From: a virus
Direction: 5' to 3' (one strand)
IMG/VR virus record: IMGVR_UViG_3300038311_000061
Location: 1 to 45,974 of that record
Length of the DNA stretch: 45,974 bases
Shown piece after piece: positions 15,529-23,474 of the stretch. Numbering within the stretch: the stretch's first letter is position 1; every line of letters starts with the position of its first letter. The position numbers and the translations under genes were made by a program. The notes under the pieces were generated by a model. That model ran no database searches and was not told where the DNA came from. It saw only the letters and a program-made list of their open reading frames with translations.

Positions 15529-16077
15529 CTATTTATTAATAGCCTCCAACCCAATGCTGTAAATACCCTGATGCACCCCACCACCATCCTCCGGTACCTT
15601 AAAATACCCTCTTAAAATATAAGAACCATCTATCTTCTTATTAAACTCATAACCTTTCCCACTAAAATTGTACTCAGTACCGCCGCAAGCGGTCACAAGA
15701 GGCATACTTTCCTCATCAGTGCTATTAGCCTCAATTTCAGCAGCATCTCTCACGCATTCCTCATTTTTATTGATTACAAGTAGATAAGATTCTTTACCAA
15801 AATTTACCTCAATAAACTGGTTACTACCCTCATTTTTTATATTGATTTTTATGTCTAACTGAACGGTTTTACCAAAGTTTTTTTCTATGAAATTGAATAA
15901 TTTCTCTCCGCTAGCAGAATCAGTGATTGGTTCATTGTAAAGAGGAACTTTCCTCTGATCCTCAATTAACTCCGGAATTGATTTATATTGACTGGCAGCT
16001 TGGCTTAATGATGTTAGTAATATAGCCAATAAACCAAAGCACAATGGCACCAAATTATTAAATAACATTTTTTTCAT
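15529..16077 (-). CDS. Exported protein with signal peptide, unknown function
   Basis: 182 residues from the ATG at 16077, which has a GGGAGATTAAT site. A longer frame from 16161 lacks one. The N-terminus MKKMLFNNLVPLCFGLLAIL, followed by SLSQAASQ, is a type I signal peptide with a likely cut after QAA. The mature part is acidic with two cysteines (ECVRD and TACGG), possibly a periplasmic disulfide. It is on the opposite strand to all its neighbours, between the broken recombinase and a late cassette. It looks like a lysogenic-conversion (moron) gene. No family was recognised. Confidence 0.65.
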   Translation of the reverse strand: MKKMLFNNLVPLCFGLLAILLTSLSQAASQYKSIPELIEDQRKVPLYNEPITDSASGEKLFNFIEKNFGKTVQLDIKINIKNEGSNQFIEVNFGKESYLLVINKNEECVRDAAEIEANSTDEESMPLVTACGGTEYNFSGKGYEFNKKIDGSYILRGYFKVPEDGGGVHQGIYSIGLEAINK

Positions 16078-16145
16078 ATTAATCTCCCTATTGACACTTA
16101 CCACCACCACCAGTAATATAAAAAATCTAAGTGACACGACGGTTT

Positions 16146-16172
16146 CGCACTCTTCAGACATGCGGGTTTTTT
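16146..16172 (+). terminator. Terminator-like hairpin of cassette A
   Basis: CGCA...TGCG with a run of T behind it. It matches the hairpins that precede the leader at the other three sites (21456, 26623 and, on the minus strand, 45519-45546). The stem is shorter here. Confidence 0.5.
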
Positions 16173-16191
16173 ATTTTCAAAAGGTTTCTTT

Positions 16192-16269
16192 GGCGGGATA
16201 GAAAAGGTGAAAGCCCTGTGGAAATATACAGAATACCACCGCTCATCGTGTGAGTTAGTGATTCCCGCC
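16192..16269 (+). ncRNA. Conserved three-stem leader element, copy A
   Basis: Outer stem GGCGGGA (16192) / TCCCGCC (16263). Inner stem GGTG (16206) / CACC (16237), enclosing a further CTGT/ACAG hairpin. Third hairpin CTCA/TGAG (16242/16251). The same design occurs at 26663 and, on the minus strand, at 45423-45489. Between copies the pairs change together: outer GC to AU, inner UA to GC. It lies 42 bases before paralog 2. The paired changes argue for a structured RNA, perhaps a cis-regulator of the downstream gene. The class is unknown to me. Confidence 0.65.
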
Positions 16270-16311
16270 ACCCATAATATTTACCCAACTATCTAACTAC
16301 ACGAGAATATT

Positions 16312-16587
16312 ATGACTCACCAATGCATAAATTGCCAACAGGCATCTAATAAACCCATCAATTACACCATTTCATTCGACAGTCCAATCGAAGCAATGTC
16401 TGCTTTGCGTCACAAAATCGATAGCTTAGGAGTTGTTTTTAGTGGCCTTGCAGATGTTTCTGGTTATACCGAATCCGCTTTGGTTGGGGTGTTGCTGCTT
16501 TTGCACGATATCCAAAAGCACGCTGCTGTCTTAGAGGACTTATTTCTTGAACAACAGCAACAACGTTCTAACTGCGATCACCACTAA
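16312..16587 (+). CDS. Small dispersed-family protein, paralog 2
   Basis: 91 residues. The core ALRHKIDSLGVVFSGLADVSGYTESALVGVLLLLHDIQKHAAVLE matches the other three copies. The C-terminal tail, rich in Gln and ending CDHH, is unique to this copy. The N-terminus has a CINCQQ pair of cysteines. It is preceded by terminator plus leader A. It starts a small rightward group with the membrane protein at 16660 and the FtsK-like translocase. Function unknown. Confidence 0.8.
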   Translation: MTHQCINCQQASNKPINYTISFDSPIEAMSALRHKIDSLGVVFSGLADVSGYTESALVGVLLLLHDIQKHAAVLEDLFLEQQQQRSNCDHH

Positions 16588-16596
16588 TTAACTATG

Positions 16597-16629
16597 GCAT
16601 AACCGCGTGCCGAAAGCGCACGGTTATGC
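16597..16629 (+). terminator. Long hairpin after paralog 2
   Basis: GCATAACC pairs with GGTTATGC (8 bp). Four more inner pairs (GTGC/GCAC) lie across a 2-nt bulge, with a CGAAAGC loop. There is no T-run. It could be an RNA-stabilising or attenuating structure between paralog 2 and the gene at 16660. Confidence 0.5.
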
Positions 16630-16659
16630 GACTAAATTTACCTAAAAAGGAGGTAATTT

Positions 16660-16866
16660 ATGTCAACTCATCATCATACCACACGTAAAAAACCGTCACG
16701 CCCACGCCATAGACGTATTAACAAGCTTAAACCCAATCAATCGATTTCCTGGCTGTCCAAAATGGAACCAGCAATTATAAGGCTTACTTGGAAAATAGGC
16801 CTTATTATGTTTCTAATTGGCTGTATTCATATCATAACTAGTGAATATTATAGGGGGATATGTTGA
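16660..16866 (+). CDS. Small basic membrane protein upstream of the translocase
   Basis: 68 residues, starting MSTHHHTTRKKPSRPRHRR (strongly basic, cytoplasmic or nucleic-acid-facing), then one transmembrane helix (IGLIMFLIGCIHIITS). It has a perfect AAGGAGGTAATTT ribosome-binding site. It lies 34 bases before the FtsK-like gene. The first GAATATTC octamer (16865) overlaps its stop. It is a likely membrane partner of the translocase, inferred from position only. Confidence 0.7.
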   Translation: MSTHHHTTRKKPSRPRHRRINKLKPNQSISWLSKMEPAIIRLTWKIGLIMFLIGCIHIITSEYYRGIC

Positions 16867-18569
16867 ATATTCTAATTAACTGGCGTAAGGGGGGGGTAAA
16901 ATGTTGAGATTTAGTGCAACCTTAATTCTAACGTTGTCGATAGCAATATCTGCAACATTGACCGTTAGGTTTATGATGATGCAGGGTGCGAACAGCGAAA
17001 TAGACATGACCTTGAACGTCGGTATGGGGCTGATTTTAGCTATTGCTGAATTGGTGTTTGCTGCCATGATGGTGTATTTGTATGATTGTGAGAGATATTT
17101 TTTATCAATATTATTCCTATTTACAATTGCTCCGCTAGTGCTTATTTCGATAACTGCAAGCAATTTACAATTGTTAGATTCCCAGTCGAAAACTGAACAC
17201 CATGCAATGGTTAATGACACTGGTTATAATGCTCTTCTTCAAATGCAGAGAAGTTATTCTGAACAAATTAGCGAAATCAAGTCTCACCCGTTCTATAATG
17301 AACATAATCCTATTAACAAAAAGCGGTTTGATGAGCAGATTGACCAAATCTTAGCTAAACAGGAGACTGTTAGTCAGCAAATTGCTAATTTCAATCCAGC
17401 CACATTAGAATCAGGTAACGGATTCCAGGTTATGGGTAAATGGTTAGGGATGTCAGCTAATCAATTTAAGCAAAATGTATTTTTTATCGCTTCAATTCTA
17501 TTAGAGGTGGTAATGTTATTGTGTACGATATTTCTAACTGTGACTACTCCACACTCCGGTAAAAATTCATCACCAGGGGGGCCGTCCAATAGACCGCGTA
17601 AAGGTCTATTTAGAAAACTTTTTTCGTCGTTTAAATTACCAAGTATTGTCCAGCAACCCACATCTCAACCTAGTGGAGCTAGAGCATTGAATATTCAAGA
17701 GAATATTAACTCGGAATATTCCAGGAGAAATGCCGATGGCCAGCTAGCTTTCAAAGTATCGGATGATGGAAATATCAATGCCAGTCTAGATGAATTTCCT
17801 CATATTATTATTGCCGGTAGAACCGGTTCGGGAAAGAGTAATTTTACCAGGGCGATGTTACTGCAACTACTTAATAAAAATGGACCAAAACAGCTTCAAC
17901 TGATTATTATTGATTTGAAAAACGCTGAATTTTTTATGTATGAGAGCCTTCCGCATTTAATGAAGCCGATCCTCTCGACAAAAGAACCGAATTTTAGGGA
18001 AAGGGCTATTGAATATTTAACGTTTTTAGAGAATGAAGTTTCGAGAAGGCAAGCCATTCTTTATGATGCAGGTTGTAGGGACTATCAGAGTTATTTATCT
18101 AAAAATAAATCAGCACCATATCCATATTTACTAGTTATTATTGAGGAAATTAGTATCATTTCCACCAACAAACAAATCCAAGAAAGGTTGAGAAATCTAA
18201 CTTCTCTTGCTAGAAGTACTGGAACGAGTATTGTTGTAACCACTCAATATCCGTATGCAAGGGTGATTGGTACTGATATTACAGGTAATTGTGGCGGTAA
18301 GTTCTGTTTCAAAGTTGAAACAATAGCTCAGTCTCTAACCATCCTTGGTTCAAGGGGTGCGGAAATTCTTAAGGGTAGTGGACACGGAATATTCTCAAAT
18401 AATGGTGATAGAATAGAATTCCAAGCGCCTTTAGTTGATGATTCGTATGAAGAAACACTAATGGAAAAATATTCCAAGCCATCGAATATTATTCCGTTCC
18501 ATAAGAATATTCAGAATATTCCAGATAATAGTTTGAATATTCAAGAGAATATTCCAGACGAGAATATTC
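16865..18569. repeat. Cluster of nine GAATATTC octamers
   Basis: Exact copies start at 16865, 17689, 17714, 18387, 18505, 18514, 18535, 18547 and 18562. Five fall within 65 bp just before the HTH-coding part. By eye only two more were found in the rest of the genome (32949, 39033). The palindromic octamer is read in all three codon phases within the gene (LNIQ, EYS and GIF contexts). This means the DNA word, not one peptide motif, is repeated. Variants GAATATTA occur at 16304, 17701 and 18484. Confidence 0.85.
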
Positions 18570-18682
18570 CACTTGTCGAGCGAGCAAAAAAGCTTCGGCA
18601 AGAGGGTAAAAAGCAGACTGAAATTGGTGAAATATTAGGTATACCCCAAGGAACCGTTTCAAAGTTATTAAGGAGAGCTTAA
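16901..18682 (+). CDS. Membrane-anchored FtsK/SpoIIIE/TraB-like DNA translocase with C-terminal HTH
   Basis: 593 residues. Three transmembrane helices lie in the first 95 residues and a fourth at about 190-212. A linker follows, then an FtsK/SpoIIIE-type ATPase at about 295-520: Walker A AGRTGSGKSNF, Walker B LLVIIEEIS, and TTQYPYARVIGTDI. The last 35 residues form a helix-turn-helix (RAKKLRQEGKKQTEIGEILGIPQGTVSKLL). This is the layout of translocases that pump double-stranded DNA and read short DNA words with a C-terminal winged helix or HTH. Such a gene is unusual in a tailed phage, which packages with its own terminase. A TAAGGGGGGGGTAAA site precedes the ATG. Eight GAATATTC octamers lie inside the gene, with one more just upstream. 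Confidence 0.85.
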   Translation: MLRFSATLILTLSIAISATLTVRFMMMQGANSEIDMTLNVGMGLILAIAELVFAAMMVYLYDCERYFLSILFLFTIAPLVLISITASNLQLLDSQSKTEHHAMVNDTGYNALLQMQRSYSEQISEIKSHPFYNEHNPINKKRFDEQIDQILAKQETVSQQIANFNPATLESGNGFQVMGKWLGMSANQFKQNVFFIASILLEVVMLLCTIFLTVTTPHSGKNSSPGGPSNRPRKGLFRKLFSSFKLPSIVQQPTSQPSGARALNIQENINSEYSRRNADGQLAFKVSDDGNINASLDEFPHIIIAGRTGSGKSNFTRAMLLQLLNKNGPKQLQLIIIDLKNAEFFMYESLPHLMKPILSTKEPNFRERAIEYLTFLENEVSRRQAILYDAGCRDYQSYLSKNKSAPYPYLLVIIEEISIISTNKQIQERLRNLTSLARSTGTSIVVTTQYPYARVIGTDITGNCGGKFCFKVETIAQSLTILGSRGAEILKGSGHGIFSNNGDRIEFQAPLVDDSYEETLMEKYSKPSNIIPFHKNIQNIPDNSLNIQENIPDENIPLVERAKKLRQEGKKQTEIGEILGIPQGTVSKLLRRA

Positions 18683-18801
18683 ACGATCAGGTCAATTCGC
18701 ATAAAAAAATATAGTTTCTACACCGGGATATTGTAATTAATAACCTAAGTTCAATAACCTGCCTTCGGAATTAATTATGTTAAATCGGTTTGATATTAAT
18801 A

Positions 18802-19302
18802 ATGAATAGTCAATACCACATCTCCGGTCCAGAACTCGCCAGAGTTTTTGGACTGGACATCAGAAGAATTAACCAATTAGCCAGGGAAGGCACGATCCCT
18901 CGTGTTCAAAGGGGAGTTTACGATCTAAAAGATTGTACTACTGCCTACGTTGCATACCTGCGTAGCCGTGGCACGTTACCGGAGGATATTGAAGCAAACC
19001 CAGATGTACTTGATCCACGGCGCGAACGTGCCCGGCTAAATAAAGCCCAAGCTGATGAAAAAGAATTCCAGAATGCTATATTAAAAGGAGAATATATCAG
19101 CATTCAAGAGGTAAAAAACTTTGAAATTGAGCGAGCAACCATTTTCAATTCCCAAATTGACGCGATACCTGGTCGTTATGCTAGTACTATTGCAGCAAAG
19201 TTAGGGGTAGATTCTGCTCATATCTATGATATTTTACTGAATATTTCTCTTCAAATTCGCCAGGCAACTTCCAATGGATTCAAATCTCTGTCTTCTGAGT
19301 AA
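18802..19302 (+). CDS. Terminase small subunit (Nu1-like)
   Basis: 166 residues from the ATG at 18802; a TTG at 18790 is an alternative and neither has a strong site. The N-terminal part is a winged HTH (ISGPELARVFGLDIRRINQLAREGTIPR), typical of lambda Nu1 DNA-recognition domains. A helical part with RRERARLNKAQADEKEFQNAILKGEYIS follows, the usual signature of phage terminase small subunits. It would bind the packaging start site and present it to the large subunit encoded next. Confidence 0.85.
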   Translation: MNSQYHISGPELARVFGLDIRRINQLAREGTIPRVQRGVYDLKDCTTAYVAYLRSRGTLPEDIEANPDVLDPRRERARLNKAQADEKEFQNAILKGEYISIQEVKNFEIERATIFNSQIDAIPGRYASTIAAKLGVDSAHIYDILLNISLQIRQATSNGFKSLSSE

Positions 19303-19358
19303 ATATAGATTACATCAATTACTTATTGCGTGTCATAATATTTGTTTAATTGGGATTG

Positions 19359-19383
19359 CTGATAGTACTGATAGTACTGATAG
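19359..19383. repeat. 9-bp tandem repeat between terminase genes
   Basis: CTGATAGTA is repeated 2.8 times in a row in the 146-bp gap between the terminase subunit genes. In lambda-type phages the cos/packaging site lies near the small-subunit gene. This could be part of such a site or of a protein-binding array, but it may be simple slippage. Confidence 0.5.
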
Positions 19384-19448
19384 GGTTAATTCACTTGTAA
19401 ATAAAGAAAAAATTGGTATTTTCTTTGATTCTGTTCTAGATTTCTTAG

Positions 19449-21386
19449 GTGGTTATATTGGATTCACGTCTTTTGCAACTGGCCAACGATCTGAGCCAGA
19501 TAACCAAACCGCCTCCCAAACGTAACCCAGCCGAATGGGCACGTCAAAGACGAATATTACCGAGCACATCGTCAGAACCTGGCCGATTTCGTCCGGAGAG
19601 AACCCCTTGGGTTGTACCAATTTGTGCGGCTATTGCAGATTATCGTTACAACGAAGTTGTTGCGGTTATGGGGTCGCAACTCGGTAAGACTGATGGTGTA
19701 ATTTTGAATGCAGTTGGTTGGCGGTTAGATGATAATCCAATTCCAACTCTGATTTACTTACCAACTCAGAAAGCAGCCGAATCCCTATCGAAGGACAGAA
19801 TCGATAAAATGTTACGGTCGTTGCCGGACATTTGGTCAACTTTAGATCAGAAGACCAATAAGATTAGCGAAAAATTCATTAAAGGGGTTCGTTTAGGGAT
19901 GGGTTGGGTGTCAAAAACCGAGGTTGCCAGTCATCCAGCCGGTATGGTTTTTTTTGATGAGGTGGATCGTATTGCGCCAATAAAGGGGGAGGGTGATCCG
20001 TATGAACTTACCCGGGTGCGTGGGTCCAGTTATCCAAATTTTACCCAGGTATCGACATCTTCACCGACTGAGGGTGATGTTACTGATGAGCAACATTCCC
20101 TAACTGGTCTTTTTCATTGGAAAGTATCAAGCAATGTTAAATCACGCTCTTGGCTGTTGTGGCAATCGGGTACGAGGCACGAATTCATGTTACCGTGTCC
20201 GCATTGTGGCCAGTATTTTTCACCAAAGCTATCATTATTGTACTATCAGGAAAGTGTTTCGATTGAAGAAGAAACTAAGTTGCGTTGCCCGCACTGTGCT
20301 GTGCTGATTGAGCAACATCATAAACATGATATGATTGCAATGGGGTTAATGATTTCACCCGGACAGTGGGTTGATAACGGTTGCATCAAAGGTGAGCCGC
20401 TAACCTCAAAAACTTATTCTGCCTGGGTAAGTGGGTTGTGTTCGCCGTGGATTAGTTGGGGGCAACGAGCGGTTGAATATAGTCGTGCAGTAAAGTCTGG
20501 TGAACATGCGATTATTCAATCCATTGTGAATACTAGATTTGGTGAATTATTTACCTTAAAGGGTGAATCGCCAGCGTGGGAATTGGTTTCGTCCTTAAAA
20601 ACCGCTTCAAATTATCGTATTGGTACCATTCCAGATGAGGTACAGTTCCTAACTACCGGTGTTGATGTCCAATCAAATCGACTTGTGGTGGTAGTAATGG
20701 GTTGGGCGTTGAATGATGGGCAACGTGAAGGATATTTGATTGAATATGTTGAGATATTTGGTAACACCGCTTATGATGATGTTTGGACCCAGTTAGAGGA
20801 TGAATTTATTTACCGAGAATTCGCTGGTGGGCGAAGTATTATTGAGACAGGTATTGACTCAGGTTTTAACCCGTCTAAATTTGCTCGTTCTGAGAATAAG
20901 GATCGTAATATTATTTACGATTTTTGTCGTAGGAATCGGATGAAAGTAGTCCCTACAAAAGGGAATAGTCGTACAATGCTTCAAGAGTACGCAATGAAGC
21001 ATATTGATGTGCATGTCAGCGGCAAGATTAACAAAGCCGGATTGACACTTTATTTAGTAAACCAATCAGAAATTAAGAAGACGATTTATAAACGCTTAGA
21101 TTGGGATTTGAAAAAGCCTGGCCATTGGCATTTCCCATCGGATACACCAGATCAGTTTTTCCAGCAACTGACAGCAGAGGAATTGATTGATGGGGAATGG
21201 CGGCAAACCGGTGAAAACCACGTTTTAGACTGCGTTGTTATTAATTATTTCCTTGTATTAAAGCACCGGCGCTTATTTGCTTCAGAACAAGCTACTAATG
21301 TAGTGGCCACTAGTCAGGATAGTTATAAGAGAGAGGATTCACCCCATATATCACCCCAGTCTAGTTCGCGGCCTGATTGGTGGTGA
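19449..21386 (+). CDS. Terminase large subunit (GpA family)
   Basis: 645 residues, normal length for GpA/lambda A. The N-terminal ATPase has Walker A GSQLGKTDG (about residue 75) and Walker B MVFFDEVD (about 167). A zinc-ribbon-like region (LPCPHCGQYF...LRCPHCAVLI) lies in the middle, and the nuclease domain begins at TTGVDVQSNRLVVVVMGWAL. It packages DNA into proheads and makes the end cuts. The start codon is GTG at 19449; a TTG at 19458 preceded by AGGTGG is also plausible. GpA-type packaging goes with cos ends, so the closed contig probably reflects circularised or concatemeric DNA. Confidence 0.93.
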   Translation: MVILDSRLLQLANDLSQITKPPPKRNPAEWARQRRILPSTSSEPGRFRPERTPWVVPICAAIADYRYNEVVAVMGSQLGKTDGVILNAVGWRLDDNPIPTLIYLPTQKAAESLSKDRIDKMLRSLPDIWSTLDQKTNKISEKFIKGVRLGMGWVSKTEVASHPAGMVFFDEVDRIAPIKGEGDPYELTRVRGSSYPNFTQVSTSSPTEGDVTDEQHSLTGLFHWKVSSNVKSRSWLLWQSGTRHEFMLPCPHCGQYFSPKLSLLYYQESVSIEEETKLRCPHCAVLIEQHHKHDMIAMGLMISPGQWVDNGCIKGEPLTSKTYSAWVSGLCSPWISWGQRAVEYSRAVKSGEHAIIQSIVNTRFGELFTLKGESPAWELVSSLKTASNYRIGTIPDEVQFLTTGVDVQSNRLVVVVMGWALNDGQREGYLIEYVEIFGNTAYDDVWTQLEDEFIYREFAGGRSIIETGIDSGFNPSKFARSENKDRNIIYDFCRRNRMKVVPTKGNSRTMLQEYAMKHIDVHVSGKINKAGLTLYLVNQSEIKKTIYKRLDWDLKKPGHWHFPSDTPDQFFQQLTAEELIDGEWRQTGENHVLDCVVINYFLVLKHRRLFASEQATNVVATSQDSYKREDSPHISPQSSSRPDWW

Positions 21387-21455
21387 TATTAAATAATTCT
21401 TGACTTTTCCAACTTGGAACACTAGTATTACCAATACTACTAACCCAGCGGTTAT

Positions 21456-21484
21456 CCGCACCCGTCAATTAATGCGGTTTTATT
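21456..21484 (+). terminator. Intrinsic terminator after the terminase (cassette B)
   Basis: CCGCA, a loop of 12, TGCGG, followed by TTTTATTAT. The same CCGCA...CCGT...TGCGG-T-run design precedes the leader at 26623 and, on the minus strand, at 45519-45546. Confidence 0.7.
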
Positions 21485-21509
21485 ATACCTATAATAATGC
21501 CAGTTTTAT

Positions 21510-21570
21510 GGTGGGATGAGAAGGGGAAATAGGTCAATAGGTTAATACCCCTCACCGACTCTCAGTCCAA
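21510..21570 (+). ncRNA. Conserved leader element, orphan copy B
   Basis: The core GGTGGGATGAGAAGGGG...AATACCCCTCACC...CTCAGTCC matches copies C and D. The outer closing strand is not preserved: hairpins AAACGTTC/GAACGTTT (21569-21588) and ACCGCTT/AAGCGGT plus T-run (about 21640-21661) follow instead. No family member follows; the next gene is the head protein at 21751. It looks like a decayed or rearranged cassette. Confidence 0.5.
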
Positions 21571-21750
21571 ACGTTCTTATGAACGTTTGTTGGAATGGAT
21601 TGCGAGTTTTGCCCGTAATAGGCAATTACCATCCACAGACCGCTTTAAGCTAAGCGGTTTTGTCATTGTCCGCAAGGGCATTATAAAAAAAGTTTAAAAA
21701 TTAAAATAGGGCTAAATAACACAATTTAATTGGTGTGCTAGCATATAGCT

Positions 21751-21987
21751 ATGATTACATTGGAAATTGCTCAGCAGCACCTAGATGCCTGGATTCAAGC
21801 CGATCTAGCCCTCGCAAATGCTAGAAGTTATATGGTGACAACCCCTAATGGTTCAACCCAGGTTACCCGCGCTGACCTTAATGATGTTAAAAAACAGATA
21901 GCTTACTGGCAGCAACAAGTTAGTGTCTTGTCAACTATTGACCTATCAACCTATTCCCGTTTTTCGGGGTCACGATTTACCGAATGA
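21751..21987 (+). CDS. DUF6148-like head protein (gpW position)
   Basis: 78 residues, MITLEIAQQHLDAWIQADLALANARSYM, then TRADLNDVKKQIAYWQQQV. This helix-beta-helix layout is that of small head-tail joining proteins (lambda gpW-like, DUF6148) that lie between terminase and portal. The stop overlaps the portal ATG (ATGA), so the two are coupled. About 360 bp without a gene precede it and hold cassette B. Confidence 0.75.
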   Translation: MITLEIAQQHLDAWIQADLALANARSYMVTTPNGSTQVTRADLNDVKKQIAYWQQQVSVLSTIDLSTYSRFSGSRFTE

Positions 21988-23474
21988 ACATCTTAGAACG
22001 TGCTATTTCGGCTATCTCTCCACAATGGGCGGCAAAGCGTGCTTATTACCGGCACATGGTTAATATTTATGAAAGTGCCTACCCATCTAGATTAAGAAAA
22101 CCACCACCGGTTGATGGTGGTGATGCTGATTATTCGGTTGCTAGTGCCGGTGAAACATTGGTGCAAAAGGCTCGGTATGTTGACTCGAATTCGGATATCG
22201 GTACCGGTGCTTTGGATAGTTTGGTAGCTAGAACCGTGGGCGAAATGATTCGTACTGAGCCATTGGTAAAACGAACTGATGGTATTCCGGCAACGGAATT
22301 GAACGAAAAGTTACAGGTTCTTTACCATCGCTGGATGGAATCGCCAGAAATTACCGGCGAACTTAAGCGTGGCGAAGTGCAACGAATCGCCTGTCGAACA
22401 TGGTATCGTGATGGCGAATTACTGTGCTTGCGACGTGAAGGAATCAATATTCCCCATAATACCTTTCTACCGCTCAGTATTCAATTACTCGAAATTGACC
22501 ACCTGCAAATAAGCCACACCATTCCACCTAATATTACCAACGGTGTAGAAAAGGACGTTTGGGGACGGCCAGTTGCCTACCATATTTTGCCAGTGCACCC
22601 CGGTAGTATTAGCAGATTCGCCCTACCAAACCCAGTGCGAATCTTAGCTAGTGAAGTGATTCACCCTAAAATTATGAAACGGATTAGCCAAACCCGTGGT
22701 GTCACCCAATTTCATGCGACTTTTGATCGAATCCAGGATGTCAGAGATGTTGATTTGTATGAACGCATAGCGGCAAAGATGGGTGCCGCCATCGGACTAA
22801 AGATCGAACGGCCGATCGAATACCAACCAATTGTTAATAGTAAAAACCAGGTCGTTAATCGAATGAAAGTTGAGGAATTTTGGCCAGGTATGGTACTTGA
22901 TGGTCTTGAACCCGGCGAAAAAGCTGAAATGCTCAACCCTGGTGGGCGTCCTAACCCCGAAATTATCAAATTTCGGCACGATCAGCTGAGATCGGCTTCT
23001 GCCGGTTTAGGTATTTCATTTTCAGCGCTTTCAAATGTTTTCGACGGTAATTACTCGGCACAACGCCAAGACATGGTCCAAAATGAGAGCAAAATTGACG
23101 CAAAGACAGACAGTTTTATTAGTGGTTTTGTCAGCCCTGTGTACAAATGGGCAGTGGAGGCAATGATTCTATATGGCTTTATTGATTTTTCCTTATTCAA
23201 AAGCGTGGATCTATGGACTGTTTTTGATGCTGTTCATCACGGTCCTGCTTTGCCTTGGATTGACCCACAAAAGGAGATCGAGGCAAAAGTTCAAGCGGTT
23301 GAGGCTGGTTTCAAGAGCCGCGCCCAAATCATTAGAGAAAATGGCAATAATCCCGACGCTGTACGTAGCGAGATCGCGATGGAACGGCAACGGGACCAGG
23401 AGCAAGGTTTATCGTTCGGTAGCGGGGTGAAGAAAGATGGAAAAAACCTGGTTCAGGATACAAGCGAAAAATGA
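21984..23474 (+). CDS. Portal protein (lambda family)
   Basis: 496 residues. The motifs AKRAYYRHMVNIYESAYPSR, DADYSVASAGETLVQKARYV and NYSAQRQDMVQNE are typical of lambda gpB-type portals. It forms the dodecameric ring through which DNA enters and leaves the capsid. It overlaps the genes on both sides, as in lambda-like head operons. Confidence 0.93.
   Translation: MNILERAISAISPQWAAKRAYYRHMVNIYESAYPSRLRKPPPVDGGDADYSVASAGETLVQKARYVDSNSDIGTGALDSLVARTVGEMIRTEPLVKRTDGIPATELNEKLQVLYHRWMESPEITGELKRGEVQRIACRTWYRDGELLCLRREGINIPHNTFLPLSIQLLEIDHLQISHTIPPNITNGVEKDVWGRPVAYHILPVHPGSISRFALPNPVRILASEVIHPKIMKRISQTRGVTQFHATFDRIQDVRDVDLYERIAAKMGAAIGLKIERPIEYQPIVNSKNQVVNRMKVEEFWPGMVLDGLEPGEKAEMLNPGGRPNPEIIKFRHDQLRSASAGLGISFSALSNVFDGNYSAQRQDMVQNESKIDAKTDSFISGFVSPVYKWAVEAMILYGFIDFSLFKSVDLWTVFDAVHHGPALPWIDPQKEIEAKVQAVEAGFKSRAQIIRENGNNPDAVRSEIAMERQRDQEQGLSFGSGVKKDGKNLVQDTSEK

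Noticed and set aside
16192-16269. Cobalamin or another known riboswitch
   Set aside because: The leader lacks the conserved core words of the classes I know, and no metabolite-related gene follows it.
19274-19525. 83-codon frame between the terminase subunits
   Set aside because: It overlaps both terminase genes out of frame and is mostly created by the 9-bp tandem repeat. I see no sign that it is a gene.
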